Source: Ruminococcaceae bacterium UBA4871 (GTDB taxonomy: Bacteria > Bacillota > Clostridia > Oscillospirales > Acutalibacteraceae). Taken from it: a stretch of DNA of 36,732 bases. Shown one piece after another: positions 1-8,339 of the stretch (the stretch's first letter is position 1; every line of letters starts with the position of its first letter). Location of the stretch: the NCBI GenBank assembly GCA_002399445.1, contig DHDR01000005.1, forward strand, positions 11,627 through 48,358, written 5' to 3'. The notes beneath the pieces were generated by a model. The model worked only from the letters and a program-made list of their open reading frames with translations. It did not search any database and had not been told where the DNA came from. A program made the translations under genes and the position numbers.

Positions 1-131
1 AAGTTTTGTTTAATTTCATCTGCTCACCAAAGATGAATTTATAAAACATTACAAAAATTTATACTAAAAGTAATGGAATAAAGATATTTTGCACAGAGTT
101 ATAATCAACCAATAGGAAGGATGACAGCCCA

Positions 132-2765
132 ATGGAATGGTACAGCATATCGGCTGCAGAATGCTTTCAGAAATTTTCCGTCAATCCGAGAAAAGGACTT
201 AATCGAGCACAGGCAGGACACCGCTTGCATGAAACGGGGAAAAATATCCTTGCGCAGCCACCTCGGAAGTCTATGCTCAGGCGCTTTTTGGAGCAGTTCA
301 AGGATTTCATGGTACTCATCTTACTGTTGGCGGCCGCTGTTTCTTTTCTGACTTCTTGGGCACAGGGAAATACCGACTACATAGATTCTATCATCATTTT
401 GCTGATTGTAAACGTAAATGCAGGGATTGGGCTGATGCAGGAGAACCGCGCTGAAAAGGCACTGAAAGCGCTGCAAAGTATGGCAGCACCGCAGGCACAG
501 GTGATTCGCAGCGGGCGGTCTATTCATATTCCGGCCGAAGAGCTGGTGCCGGGCGATTTAGTTTTGCTGAAAGCGGGGGACCTGGTGCCGGCTGACGTAC
601 GGCTTACACAGTCCACTGACTTGCGCGTGCAGGAAAGCACGCTGACTGGAGAGAGCCGAGCGGTGCGAAAGGACGCAAAGTCTCTTTGTAAGGCTGACAC
701 GCCCCTTGGTGATAGGCGGAACATGTGCTTTTCTTCCACCAGTGTGGCAGCCGGTCATGGACAGGGTATTGTCGTAGAAACCGGTATGAGAACGCAGGTT
801 GGACATATTGCGCGTATGCTGACGGTGCAGGAGACACCGCAGACACCGCTGCAGAAAAAGCTGGAACAAACAGGCAAAGTCCTTGGTATCGGTGCGCTGG
901 TTTTGTGCGGCATCATTTTTTTGATGGGTTTGGCGCAGGGAACACCGCCGCTGAATATGTTCCTGACCGCAATTTCACTGGCAGTAGCGGCCATTCCGGA
1001 GGGCCTGCCGGCAGTGGTGACAATTGTGCTGGCAGCGGGAATGCGGCGCATGGCAGACCGGCGGGCAATCGTGCGTCATATGATGGCGGTGGAAACACTT
1101 GGAAGCGCCAGCGTTATCTGCAGTGACAAAACCGGTACGCTGACACAGAACCATATGACGGTGGTGGAGCTGCGCGATGTTTCCGGAAAATTGTCCAAAC
1201 ATTCTCAACACGGCCGTCAACTGCTGAACTGTGCTGCTTTGTGTACAAACTGTACGGTGGACGGCAGCCATGTCTTAGGAGAATCAACGGAAACAGCTTT
1301 GTGTGAAGCGGCAGAAAATAAGGCAACTTTGGACCGACAGTTCCCACGGGTTCGGGAGATTCCATTTTCTTCTGAACGCAAGAGAATGACTGTTGTTGTC
1401 CGGCTGCCCAATGGAAATTTCCGTGTGATTACAAAAGGCGCACCGGATGTGCTGGAAAAATTGTGCCGCGGAGGTTGTGCGCCCCGCCAAAATCATGAAA
1501 TGGCTTCGAGAGCACTCCGTGTACTTGCGGTGGCCTGTAAAGAGATTTCTTCGTCGGAGAACGAAGACGATCAGACACTGGAAAGCGGACTGCAGTTTCT
1601 CGGACTGATTGGGATTGAGGACCCGCCGCGGCCGGAAGTGAAAGAAGCAGTTCATTTGTGTAGGCAAGCAGGAATCCGTCCGGTGATGATTACGGGGGAC
1701 CATGCGGAAACAGCGGCTGCCGTTGCTAGGACGCTGGGGATTTTAACGGATGGAAAAGTCATTTCTGGGCCGGAACTGAATGCCATCCCGCAGGAAACTT
1801 TAACTGCCAGAATTTATGACTATTCCGTTTTTGCCCGCGTGTCTCCGGAAGATAAGGTGCGGATTGTCAAGGCATTTCAGAGCCGCGGTGAAGTGGTTGC
1901 CATGACCGGAGACGGCGTGAATGATGCTCCTGCTTTAAAAGCAGCTGATATTGGCTGCGCGATGGGACAGAGTGGAACAGATGTTGCAAAATGTGCTGCG
2001 GATATGATTCTTGCGGATGATAATTTTGCGACAATTGTAGAAGCTGTGTGGGAAGGTCGGGGAATTTACAGCAATATCCGCAAGACAATCCATTTCCTGC
2101 TTTCCTGTAATATTGGAGAACTGTTGTCTGTCTTTGTCAGCTTTTTACTGCGCTTACCGCTTCCGCTGGTTGCGATTCAGCTTTTGTGGGTGAATCTGGT
2201 GACGGATTCTTTTCCTGCGCTGGCTCTGGGCGTGGAACCGATTGATAAAGATGTGATGCAGCAGAAACCCATCCGGCGTGGAAGCAGCATTTTTGCCAAC
2301 GGCCTTGGATGGTCAATTCTTGTGGAGGGGTGCCTGATCGGTGCATTGTCCCTTCTGGCCTACACAATCGGCAGAATTTATTTTGACATTCTTCCCGAAA
2401 ATCCAATGATTGGGCGGACCATGGGTTTTGCGGTGCTGAGCCTTTCTCAGCTTGCCCATGCTTTTAATATGCGCAGTGATACCCATTCGCTTTTTGAACA
2501 CGGCAGACCAAAGAATGGAAAGCTGGTTGCGGCCACAATCGGCTGCGCAGCAGCGATGATTGCTGTTGTAGCAGTTCCTGCACTGGCAGCTGTTTTCAAA
2601 ACGGTCCTTCTGTCGCCGCTGCAGTGGCTGATCACATTGGCACTTTCTGCAGCACCAATTGCAGTGATTGAGTTGGAAAAAGCTATGCAGAGGAAAAAAC
2701 AGGATTTGGAAAAACTGCGGCAGAAAAATATTCATTTGCCAAAGCAGACACAAAAGTCTGCATAA
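132..2765 (+). CDS. P2A-type Ca2+-transporting ATPase
   Basis: Membrane pump of 877 residues, expected to expel Ca2+ (or a similar divalent cation) at the cost of ATP. Visible motifs: actuator loop TGES at about residues 172-175, M4 ion-site motif PEGLP at 289-293, phosphorylation motif DKTGT with the acceptor Asp at 332, and the hinge TGDGVNDAPAL near 592-602. In M5 and M6 the stretches CNIGE and NLVTD keep the Asn, Glu, Asn, Thr and Asp that coordinate Ca2+ in SERCA-type pumps, which supports Ca2+ over heavy metals. The start at 132 has a Shine-Dalgarno AGGAAGG at 114-120; the ATG at 121 is in another frame and gives only a short shadow frame. Length fits bacterial Ca2+ ATPases. No partner gene is adjacent. 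Specificity is inferred from ion-site residues only. Confidence 0.9.
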   Translation: MEWYSISAAECFQKFSVNPRKGLNRAQAGHRLHETGKNILAQPPRKSMLRRFLEQFKDFMVLILLLAAAVSFLTSWAQGNTDYIDSIIILLIVNVNAGIGLMQENRAEKALKALQSMAAPQAQVIRSGRSIHIPAEELVPGDLVLLKAGDLVPADVRLTQSTDLRVQESTLTGESRAVRKDAKSLCKADTPLGDRRNMCFSSTSVAAGHGQGIVVETGMRTQVGHIARMLTVQETPQTPLQKKLEQTGKVLGIGALVLCGIIFLMGLAQGTPPLNMFLTAISLAVAAIPEGLPAVVTIVLAAGMRRMADRRAIVRHMMAVETLGSASVICSDKTGTLTQNHMTVVELRDVSGKLSKHSQHGRQLLNCAALCTNCTVDGSHVLGESTETALCEAAENKATLDRQFPRVREIPFSSERKRMTVVVRLPNGNFRVITKGAPDVLEKLCRGGCAPRQNHEMASRALRVLAVACKEISSSENEDDQTLESGLQFLGLIGIEDPPRPEVKEAVHLCRQAGIRPVMITGDHAETAAAVARTLGILTDGKVISGPELNAIPQETLTARIYDYSVFARVSPEDKVRIVKAFQSRGEVVAMTGDGVNDAPALKAADIGCAMGQSGTDVAKCAADMILADDNFATIVEAVWEGRGIYSNIRKTIHFLLSCNIGELLSVFVSFLLRLPLPLVAIQLLWVNLVTDSFPALALGVEPIDKDVMQQKPIRRGSSIFANGLGWSILVEGCLIGALSLLAYTIGRIYFDILPENPMIGRTMGFAVLSLSQLAHAFNMRSDTHSLFEHGRPKNGKLVAATIGCAAAMIAVVAVPALAAVFKTVLLSPLQWLITLALSAAPIAVIELEKAMQRKKQDLEKLRQKNIHLPKQTQKSA

Positions 2766-3022
2766 TAAGGCTTCCGTGTTCTGACCAATGACTGGCTTTC
2801 AATACTATGATTTATACAATTTATACAACAGAAGATTTAGACGCCATGTGCCGTACACTTAAAAAACATGTGCTGCATTTTTATCTGAAATTTGGAATTG
2901 TGTTCAAATACTCAAAATCGATACAAGACGAGAGATGATTCCATAAACGAAAAGAAACACAGATTGAGTTGATTCTCTAAGCTGTATTTTCAGGAAATTC
3001 AAATACCCGCCAAAAGAAAGTG
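2766..3022. other. Intergenic stretch without a convincing gene
   Basis: Between the Ca2+ ATPase and the converging exporter gene. A 43-codon frame at 2807-2938 exists on the plus strand but has no Shine-Dalgarno sequence and no recognisable motif. Apart from the terminator that follows, I see no promoter, RNA or repeat here. Confidence 0.5.
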
Positions 3023-3062
3023 AGAGGGACATCTATCCAAAACGGATAGATGCCCCTCTTTT
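3023..3062. terminator. Bidirectional intrinsic terminator
   Basis: Sixteen-position inverted repeat: AGAGGGACATCTATCC at 3023-3038 pairs with 3044-3059 with one mismatch across a 5-nt loop, followed by TTTT on the plus strand. It lies between the plus-strand ATPase and the minus-strand exporter and can serve both. Confidence 0.85.
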
Positions 3063-3121
3063 AAGATGCTCAAAACCTTGGCACAGCAATCCAGAAAAGA
3101 AGCAGGTATTCAAATGAACTG

Positions 3122-4459
3122 CTATGGAAACAAAAAGGTAAGGATGGCATAAAGGAGCGCAGCTCCGCATGCAGGCAAAAGTACCCAGACCGGAGAAATC
3201 TCCAATTCTGCCACTTTTAGCAGGCGGGAAATGCTGAGGGCTGCATTAAATATTTCACTTAAAAACAGAAGCATGACGTAACCCATCAGCCCCAGATGCG
3301 GCAAAATGAAAGCACACCATGTGACACGCATACAGGAATCTGCAATGTTGTAAAATAGAGAATAAGACTGCTGATCCAGTCCTTTGAGCATACCGTCTAC
3401 CACACTGTCCACATACATTAATGGGACTAGCGGGGCCATTATCCGCAGCAGCCAGGCAGCTTCGGTGCTGCCGTAAAACAGTCTGCACAATGGAGCAGAA
3501 AACGCGGCAATGCATGCGGCAACGGCAAAGGAAAAGCACAGTGTCAGGCGAAAAGCGCTGCCTGCAACCAATTGGATTCGCGTATGCAGCTGCCGGGTAC
3601 AGCAGCGGGCGAGTTCCGGTACCAGCAGTGTGACAGCCGCAAACAGGGCAGCGCTGGGAAACTGCAGGACAGGAAGCACCATCCCGTGCATCATCCCATA
3701 TTGCGCCAGTGCGCCAGTATATCCATATTGCGCGGCAAGACCGCGTGGAATCAACAGGTTTTCGACGGAAAAAAGCAGACTGCGAAGCCCGGTGCCCCCC
3801 ATGACAGGCCCGCCGATGCGCACAGGCTCTTTCCATGGAACTGGAATTTCCGATTTGTTAACTTTGTGACTTCCATACCGGAGAGCATAAGCGAGCACCA
3901 TGAAAAGGCAGGAAAACATTTCTGCCAGCGTAGAAGCAAGCATCAGTGCAGTTAGGGAATTATGAATCCAATGTATGAGCAGAATGCTTAATGTAATTCC
4001 GGCAGCCTGTTCCAGCAGTTCTGCGATCATGGGTGCCCCTGTGTGTCCCTCAGCAACGAAGCAGCCTTTCAGGGTGGCGGCAGCCGCAATGCATGGCAGA
4101 CCGGGAATCAGCACCCGCAGTGGGGTGGTGCCGCCGAGGGTTTCTGCCAGCAGCGGTGCGCCAAAGTACAATGCGATTCCCGCCACTAAGCTTACAGCAA
4201 GACTCAGTGCCAGACAGCGGCGCAAGGTGCGGCGGTTTGGTCCGTGTTCGGCGGTCAGGCGCGTTGCAGCAAAATTTGCTCCGGAAGCAGACACCACGAC
4301 ACCTAACGAAAAGACAGAAAAGATGAGCTGATAAATGCCCATCTGGACATCGCCAAGTTCGTCGCATACCCAACCTTTGAACCAAATACCGGAAAGACGC
4401 AGAGCAGTAGCTTCCAGTGTCAGCCAGCACGTATTCCGAATGAATGCTTTTTTATTCAT
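3122..4459 (-). CDS. SpoVB/MATE-like polysaccharide exporter
   Basis: Very hydrophobic 445-residue protein with about a dozen membrane segments and the N-terminal pattern (a few basic residues, then a long amphipathic first helix) of the oligosaccharide/polysaccharide flippase superfamily that includes stage V sporulation protein B. In spore formers SpoVB-like proteins take part in spore-cortex peptidoglycan precursor handling, and clostridia carry several paralogues. The open frame extends 12 codons further upstream, but the Met at 4459 is preceded by GGGAGGGCAGGCAG, a clear ribosome binding site, so this start was chosen. A perfect TATAAT lies at 4499-4494 on this strand, back to back with the promoter of the acetyltransferase-prmA gene, although its -35 element is poor. 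Which substrate it moves cannot be read from the sequence. Confidence 0.75.
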   Translation of the reverse strand: MNKKAFIRNTCWLTLEATALRLSGIWFKGWVCDELGDVQMGIYQLIFSVFSLGVVVSASGANFAATRLTAEHGPNRRTLRRCLALSLAVSLVAGIALYFGAPLLAETLGGTTPLRVLIPGLPCIAAAATLKGCFVAEGHTGAPMIAELLEQAAGITLSILLIHWIHNSLTALMLASTLAEMFSCLFMVLAYALRYGSHKVNKSEIPVPWKEPVRIGGPVMGGTGLRSLLFSVENLLIPRGLAAQYGYTGALAQYGMMHGMVLPVLQFPSAALFAAVTLLVPELARCCTRQLHTRIQLVAGSAFRLTLCFSFAVAACIAAFSAPLCRLFYGSTEAAWLLRIMAPLVPLMYVDSVVDGMLKGLDQQSYSLFYNIADSCMRVTWCAFILPHLGLMGYVMLLFLSEIFNAALSISRLLKVAELEISPVWVLLPACGAALLYAILTFLFP

Positions 4460-4499
4460 CTGCCTGCCCTCCCTTGGACGTCCTCTCCCATGCATTATA

Positions 4500-4528
4500 T
4501 TGAAAAAGGGCGGACAAAATGATAAAAT
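4500..4528 (+). promoter_or_regulatory. Sigma-A type promoter of GNAT-prmA
   Basis: TTGAAA at 4500-4505 and TAAAAT at 4523-4528 with a 17-nt spacer, about 45 nt before the start codon at 4573, which has GGAGGGATCGGAA in front of it. Confidence 0.7.
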
Positions 4529-4572
4529 ACCCTTATTAGGAAGAAATCAAAAATCTGCAGGAGGGATCGGAA

Positions 4573-6072
4573 ATGATTTTGGAAACAAAACGACTGGTTT
4601 TGCGTCCATGGAAAGAAGAGGATGCAGAAGCGCTGTATCATTATGCAAAAGACCCTGCAGTCGGCCCTTCTGCTGGATGGCCGGTTCATACCAGCGTTGA
4701 CGACAGCCGCAGGATTATTCGGGAAATTTTATCTGCGGAAAACGATTTTGCAGTTGTCAAAAAAGGAGAAACAGGCCCGATCGGCGCTATCGGCCTAATG
4801 GTTGGGCAGGCAAGCGGCCGTGCTATTTCCCATAACGAAGCAGAAATCGGTTACTGGATCGGCGTGCCGTATTGGGGGCAGGGGCTGATCCCGGAGGCTG
4901 TACGGGAAATGCTGCGCTATGCTTTTGAGGATCTGCAGCTGCAGACAGTTTGGTGTGCTTATTTTGACGGCAACGAAAAGTCCCACCGTGTGCAGGAAAA
5001 ATGTGGGTTTTGCTATCACCATACCGTTCGGAACAAGGTTTGCCTCCCGCTCCACACGGTAGTAACCGAACAGGTTAGCCGCTTGACCAAAGAGGAATGG
5101 GAGCGCTTCACAGGTGCGGATTTGCACGAAGAAAAGAACAGGGGGAAGCGGAAAATGGACTGGACAGATGTAACTGTAACCGTGGCACAGAAAGACAGCG
5201 AACAGGCGGAAGCTATTGCACAGATGGTGGTGCCTTACGGAATTTATATTGAGGATTACTCCGATTTGGAAGAGGGCGCACGGGAAATTGCGCATATTGA
5301 TCTGATTGATGAGGAACTGCTGAAAAAAGACCGTTCCCACACCATCATTCACATTTATATCGAACCACAGGACAATCCATCGGAAGCTGTGACATTTCTG
5401 ACAGAACATTTGGCAGCGGCGGGGATTGCTTACCAGATGGGTGAATCTTCCTGTCGGACAGAGGACTGGATCAATAACTGGAAAAAATACTTCCACCCCA
5501 TGCCGGTCGGAACGAAAATTTTAATTCAGCCCTCTTGGGAAGGACCGGCGGAAAGCGGCGGCCGAATTGTCCTGCATCTGGAGCCGGGATTGGCTTTTGG
5601 CACCGGAACGCATGAGACGACGCGTTTGTGTATGGAAATGCTGGAACAGTATGTGAAGCCGGAGGCAGAAGTTTTGGATGTTGGCTGCGGCAGCGGCATT
5701 TTGAGCGTGGCAGCGCTGCTGCTGGGTGCAAAAAAAGCGGTGGGGGTTGATATTGACGAACTGGCAGTTAAAACTGCAAGGGACAATGCAGACCGCAATG
5801 GAGTCGGAGACCGCTTTACGGCTATCTGCGGCAGCCTGACAGAAAAAGTTACGGGAACTTATGATGTTGTGGTGGCTAATATTGTGGCAGATGTTATTCT
5901 GACGCTGACAGCAGATGTGAAGCACTTTTTAAAGCCGGATGCAGTTTACCTGATGAGCGGCATTATTGATGAACGGGAGCAGGATGTGCGCAAAGTATTG
6001 GAGCAGAATTTTGAAATTTTGCAGCGGAGAGAGGAACGGGGCTGGGTTGCACTGGCAGCCAAAGCACGTTAA
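4573..6072 (+). CDS. prmA: Fused GNAT acetyltransferase-ribosomal protein L11 methyltransferase
   Basis: One uninterrupted 499-codon frame joins two enzymes. Residues about 1-185 form a GNAT fold of the RimJ/RimL kind (N-terminal LETKRLVLRPW, then the acetyl-CoA binding region around GYWIGVPYWGQGLIPEA). From Met195 onward the protein is a full-length PrmA of 305 residues, including the N-terminal L11-binding domain, the EDWINNWKKYFHP segment, GTGTHETT and the SAM-binding motif DVGCGSGILS. PrmA trimethylates ribosomal protein L11 using S-adenosylmethionine; RimJ/RimL-type enzymes acetylate N-termini of ribosomal proteins, but the target of this GNAT domain is unknown. An internal AGGGGG ribosome binding site and ATG precede the PrmA part, so a free PrmA may also be made. 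Own promoter upstream, terminator at 6091-6135. A sequencing indel creating the fusion cannot be excluded. Confidence 0.88.
   Translation: MILETKRLVLRPWKEEDAEALYHYAKDPAVGPSAGWPVHTSVDDSRRIIREILSAENDFAVVKKGETGPIGAIGLMVGQASGRAISHNEAEIGYWIGVPYWGQGLIPEAVREMLRYAFEDLQLQTVWCAYFDGNEKSHRVQEKCGFCYHHTVRNKVCLPLHTVVTEQVSRLTKEEWERFTGADLHEEKNRGKRKMDWTDVTVTVAQKDSEQAEAIAQMVVPYGIYIEDYSDLEEGAREIAHIDLIDEELLKKDRSHTIIHIYIEPQDNPSEAVTFLTEHLAAAGIAYQMGESSCRTEDWINNWKKYFHPMPVGTKILIQPSWEGPAESGGRIVLHLEPGLAFGTGTHETTRLCMEMLEQYVKPEAEVLDVGCGSGILSVAALLLGAKKAVGVDIDELAVKTARDNADRNGVGDRFTAICGSLTEKVTGTYDVVVANIVADVILTLTADVKHFLKPDAVYLMSGIIDEREQDVRKVLEQNFEILQRREERGWVALAAKAR
5140..5157 (+). promoter_or_regulatory. Internal ribosome binding site and start of prmA moiety
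   Basis: AGGGGG at 5140-5145, nine nt before an in-frame ATG at 5155 (Met195). This is exactly where stand-alone PrmA proteins begin, so independent translation of the methyltransferase is plausible. Confidence 0.55.
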
Positions 6073-6090
6073 TTGCAGTTTAGGAAACAA

Positions 6091-6135
6091 AAAACGGACG
6101 GAGTGTTTTGCAGGCACTTCATCCGTTTTAATTTT
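6091..6135. terminator. Bidirectional intrinsic terminator
   Basis: AAAACGGACGGAGTG at 6091-6105 pairs with 6115-6129 (two wobble-type positions) around a 9-nt loop, with T-rich sequence after it on the plus strand and a T6 run on the minus strand. It ends the prmA transcript and can stop transcripts of the minus-strand peptidase gene. Confidence 0.8.
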
Positions 6136-6344
6136 ATATTTCCAACTCAGCAATTTCCAATTATTATAAAAGGAATTGTTTGATAACAATTTTAGGATGT
6201 ACTACTTCACTGGCGGCTTTGTATAGGCTTTGCTTTATGGCTTTTGGCAGATGGTATTTGGGATATGTACTGTTTGGTGCAGCTGCAGCAATAAAAGCGG
6301 GCTTCTCACGAATCCCAAAGAAACTTTCCTGTTTACAGCGGTCA
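6136..6344. other. Intergenic stretch without a convincing gene
   Basis: Short open frames occur on both strands (6180-6377 plus, 6164-6352 minus), but neither has a good ribosome binding site or a recognisable motif, and both run into the end of the peptidase gene. I see no RNA gene here. Confidence 0.4.
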
Positions 6345-7184
6345 TCAGTCAAGCGAAAAGGCAGCGGTGTTCTTTAGCGGAAATACACTTCCTACAGCGG
6401 TCAAAGAGTTGGCAAGGTCAGGGCGGTAAACACTGCTTTTGGTGTTGAAACTGTTTATGGTGACACAATTATTACCTGTGTGGCCGGTAGAATGAATGTA
6501 CTTATCATTACCGAGGTACATAGCCACATGTTTGGAAAAGAACAGCAGATCGGCTGGCTGAATCTTTCCTTTTGGAATTTCGTGAACGGGATAGCCGGTT
6601 TTCATAACAGAATCCCGCCAAATGGTGATGCCGTTGAGCAGATAGGCCATCTGCATGAGGCCGGAGCAGTCAATTCCGAGTGGACTTTTTCCGCCCCAGC
6701 GGTATTGGGTGTGCAAATAAGATTTGGCAGACTGCAAAATACGCCCACGCAGTACTGCTTCCGGTACGCCGCTGAAGGAAGGAAACGGCTTTAAAAAGTA
6801 AGCCGGAACCCAGCCGGCTTCCCCATTTGGAAGGCAGACATGCTGCCAGCCGTTTTCGGGTCCTTGGCCAAGCTTTCCCACAATACACCCGCGCAAAAGG
6901 GTTGTCATACAGGTGCTTTGCACGCGCGCCTGTGTTAGAATGTCAGCAGCAGGCTGTGACAAAATCATTTTAGGAGCTAAGTCCCATGCTGTGCGCCGGG
7001 CAACTTGCCTCATACGTGATTTCTGTACCCATCCACGATAACCGTAACAGGTTTCCACATAGACCCAGCCGCCCTGCTGTTCCAAAATATTGGCTGTCAT
7101 GCCGCACAGTGCCTGATCGATCCGTTCCGTACCGTCCGGCTTGCTAAAAAGGTCCGTTATATTATTTAAAAATACAGTATTCAT
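6345..7184 (-). CDS. NlpC/P60 peptidase with SH3b domains, no signal peptide
   Basis: A 279-residue protein: two bacterial SH3-like segments (roughly residues 1-60 and 75-132) followed by an NlpC/P60 papain-like domain. Catalytic residues visible are Cys173 in DCSG, His219 in KHVAMYLG and a third polar residue, His231. The architecture is that of YkfC and of gamma-D-glutamyl-L-diamino acid endopeptidases (dipeptidyl-peptidase VI), which cleave the D-Glu to diamino-acid bond in muropeptides. The N-terminus lacks any hydrophobic signal, as in the cytoplasmic dipeptidyl-peptidase VI of sporulating bacilli, so a role in recycling cell-wall peptides inside the cell is more likely than outside hydrolysis. 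Its ribosome binding site is weak (GAAAGAAG). A 6-bp hairpin lies at 7207-7225 just before the start. Confidence 0.82.
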   Translation of the reverse strand: MNTVFLNNITDLFSKPDGTERIDQALCGMTANILEQQGGWVYVETCYGYRGWVQKSRMRQVARRTAWDLAPKMILSQPAADILTQARVQSTCMTTLLRGCIVGKLGQGPENGWQHVCLPNGEAGWVPAYFLKPFPSFSGVPEAVLRGRILQSAKSYLHTQYRWGGKSPLGIDCSGLMQMAYLLNGITIWRDSVMKTGYPVHEIPKGKIQPADLLFFSKHVAMYLGNDKYIHSTGHTGNNCVTINSFNTKSSVYRPDLANSLTAVGSVFPLKNTAAFSLD

Positions 7185-7497
7185 TGTTTTCAGCTTCTTT
7201 CAAATAAAACGGCAAAATTCCGTTTCTTTACGTTGCGGTTCCATTTCTTTATTATCAAGAGAAATGTGTAAATTTTTGTAAATATTTATAACAATTTTTC
7301 TGCACCATGTCAGGAATCTTGTGTTTTATGAACATTTTATTGCTCATTATTGTAGCCCTTTTTAACGCTAGTGTCTACCCCCGTTAATCAATTTTTTAAT
7401 TTCGGCAAAAGGGCTGTGGAAACATGCTATGCCGTTTTCTCTGCGGTTGTACATAACAGGACAGTCAGAACCTATAACAAAAGAAAGGACTTTTTCC
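7185..7497. other. A+T-rich divergent spacer before pyrE
   Basis: Non-coding spacer between the minus-strand peptidase and pyrE. It holds a small hairpin AAACGG/CCGTTT at 7207-7225 in the peptidase leader and A+T-rich sequence likely to contain that gene's promoter, which I could not place. A minus-strand 64-codon frame at 7368-7562 overlaps the pyrE promoter and start and is judged spurious. Confidence 0.45.
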
Positions 7498-7526
7498 TTG
7501 CCTGTGCACCTGTGGACTGGTATAAT
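7498..7526 (+). promoter_or_regulatory. pyrE promoter with extended -10
   Basis: TTGCCT at 7498-7503, 17-nt spacer, TATAAT at 7521-7526, with TGG directly before the -10 element (extended -10). Transcription would begin near 7533, about 32 nt before the start codon. Confidence 0.8.
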
Positions 7527-7564
7527 AAAATCATCATATAATGTACGGAAAGTGGGAGTCAAAA

Positions 7565-8224
7565 ATGCTGACGGAACAGAAAAAACAGTTTATTGAATTT
7601 ATGATGGCCGCGGATGTCCTGCGTTTCGGCGACTTTGTGACCAAAAGCGGACGTAATACCCCGTATTTTGTCAATACGGGGAACTACCGTACAGGGGCGC
7701 AAATTTCTAATCTGGGGAAATTTTATGCCGGTCTGGTGCATCAAACGGGCTGCTCCTTTGATGCCATGTTCGGACCGGCTTATAAGGGAATTCCGCTGGT
7801 AACGGCTTGTGCCGGCGCACTTTATGTTCAATATGGAGAAGACAAGCCCTATTTCTTTAACCGTAAAGAAGCAAAAGACCACGGGGAAGGCGGTTCTTTA
7901 GTGGGTTATCAGCCTAAAGACGGTGACCGCGTCATTATTATTGAGGATGTCATTACAGCGGGTACTGCCGTGCGGGAAACGATGCCAATTTTAAAAGCTT
8001 GTGGGGAAGTTTCCTGCCGGGATATGTTCATTTCTGTTAACCGCTGTGAGGTCGGCAAGCAGCCCGGCAAAACGGCTATTATGGAAGTACAGGAGGAATT
8101 CGGGATTCAGGTTCATTCTCTGGTAACCGTTCGTGATATCCGCGAATGGCTGGGTATGCATGGAAGCTATGAAGCACTGCTGCCGAAGATGGACGCTTAT
8201 ATGGGAAAATATTGTATTGAATAA
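7565..8224 (+). CDS. pyrE: Orotate phosphoribosyltransferase
   Basis: Makes orotidine 5'-phosphate from orotate and PRPP, the fifth step of de novo pyrimidine synthesis, in the cytoplasm. The 219-residue protein has the PRPP-binding signature VIIIEDVITAGTA at residues 123-135, the flexible-loop region with KEAKDHGEGG at 101-110, and GPAYKGIPL at 70-78, all typical of PyrE. The start at 7565 is preferred over an in-frame ATG eight codons upstream because GTGGGAG lies just before it. The gene stands alone with its own promoter and terminator, apart from the other pyr genes. No PyrR-type leader is apparent in the short 5' region. Confidence 0.93.
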   Translation: MLTEQKKQFIEFMMAADVLRFGDFVTKSGRNTPYFVNTGNYRTGAQISNLGKFYAGLVHQTGCSFDAMFGPAYKGIPLVTACAGALYVQYGEDKPYFFNRKEAKDHGEGGSLVGYQPKDGDRVIIIEDVITAGTAVRETMPILKACGEVSCRDMFISVNRCEVGKQPGKTAIMEVQEEFGIQVHSLVTVRDIREWLGMHGSYEALLPKMDAYMGKYCIE

Positions 8225-8245
8225 GCAGCCTAAAATGAATTAAGA

Positions 8246-8300
8246 GATAGGACGGCCGGAAATCGTCTGCATTCAGAAGATTTTCGGCCGTCCTATTCTT
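8246..8300. terminator. Bidirectional intrinsic terminator
   Basis: Long stem GATAGGACGGCCGGAAATC at 8246-8264 pairing with 8279-8297 (one wobble), T-rich after it. It sits between pyrE (+) and the converging beta-galactosidase gene (-). Confidence 0.85.
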
Positions 8301-8339
8301 ATATTTTCAGCTTTTATCAAATGCTATTTGATTTCCTTT

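Noticed and set aside
1..131. Promoter for the left ATPase at TATAAT 100-105
   Set aside because: The -10 is perfect but no acceptable -35 lies at 16-18 nt and no TGn extension is present; not listed as a feature.
2807..2938. 43-codon plus-strand frame behind the Ca2+ ATPase
   Set aside because: No ribosome binding site, no motif and A+T-rich composition; probably chance.
6164..6377. Short open frames on both strands behind prmA
   Set aside because: No ribosome binding site, no recognisable domain; they overlap each other and the end of the peptidase gene.
7368..7562. 64-codon minus-strand frame before pyrE
   Set aside because: It overlaps the strong pyrE promoter and ribosome site and has no motif.
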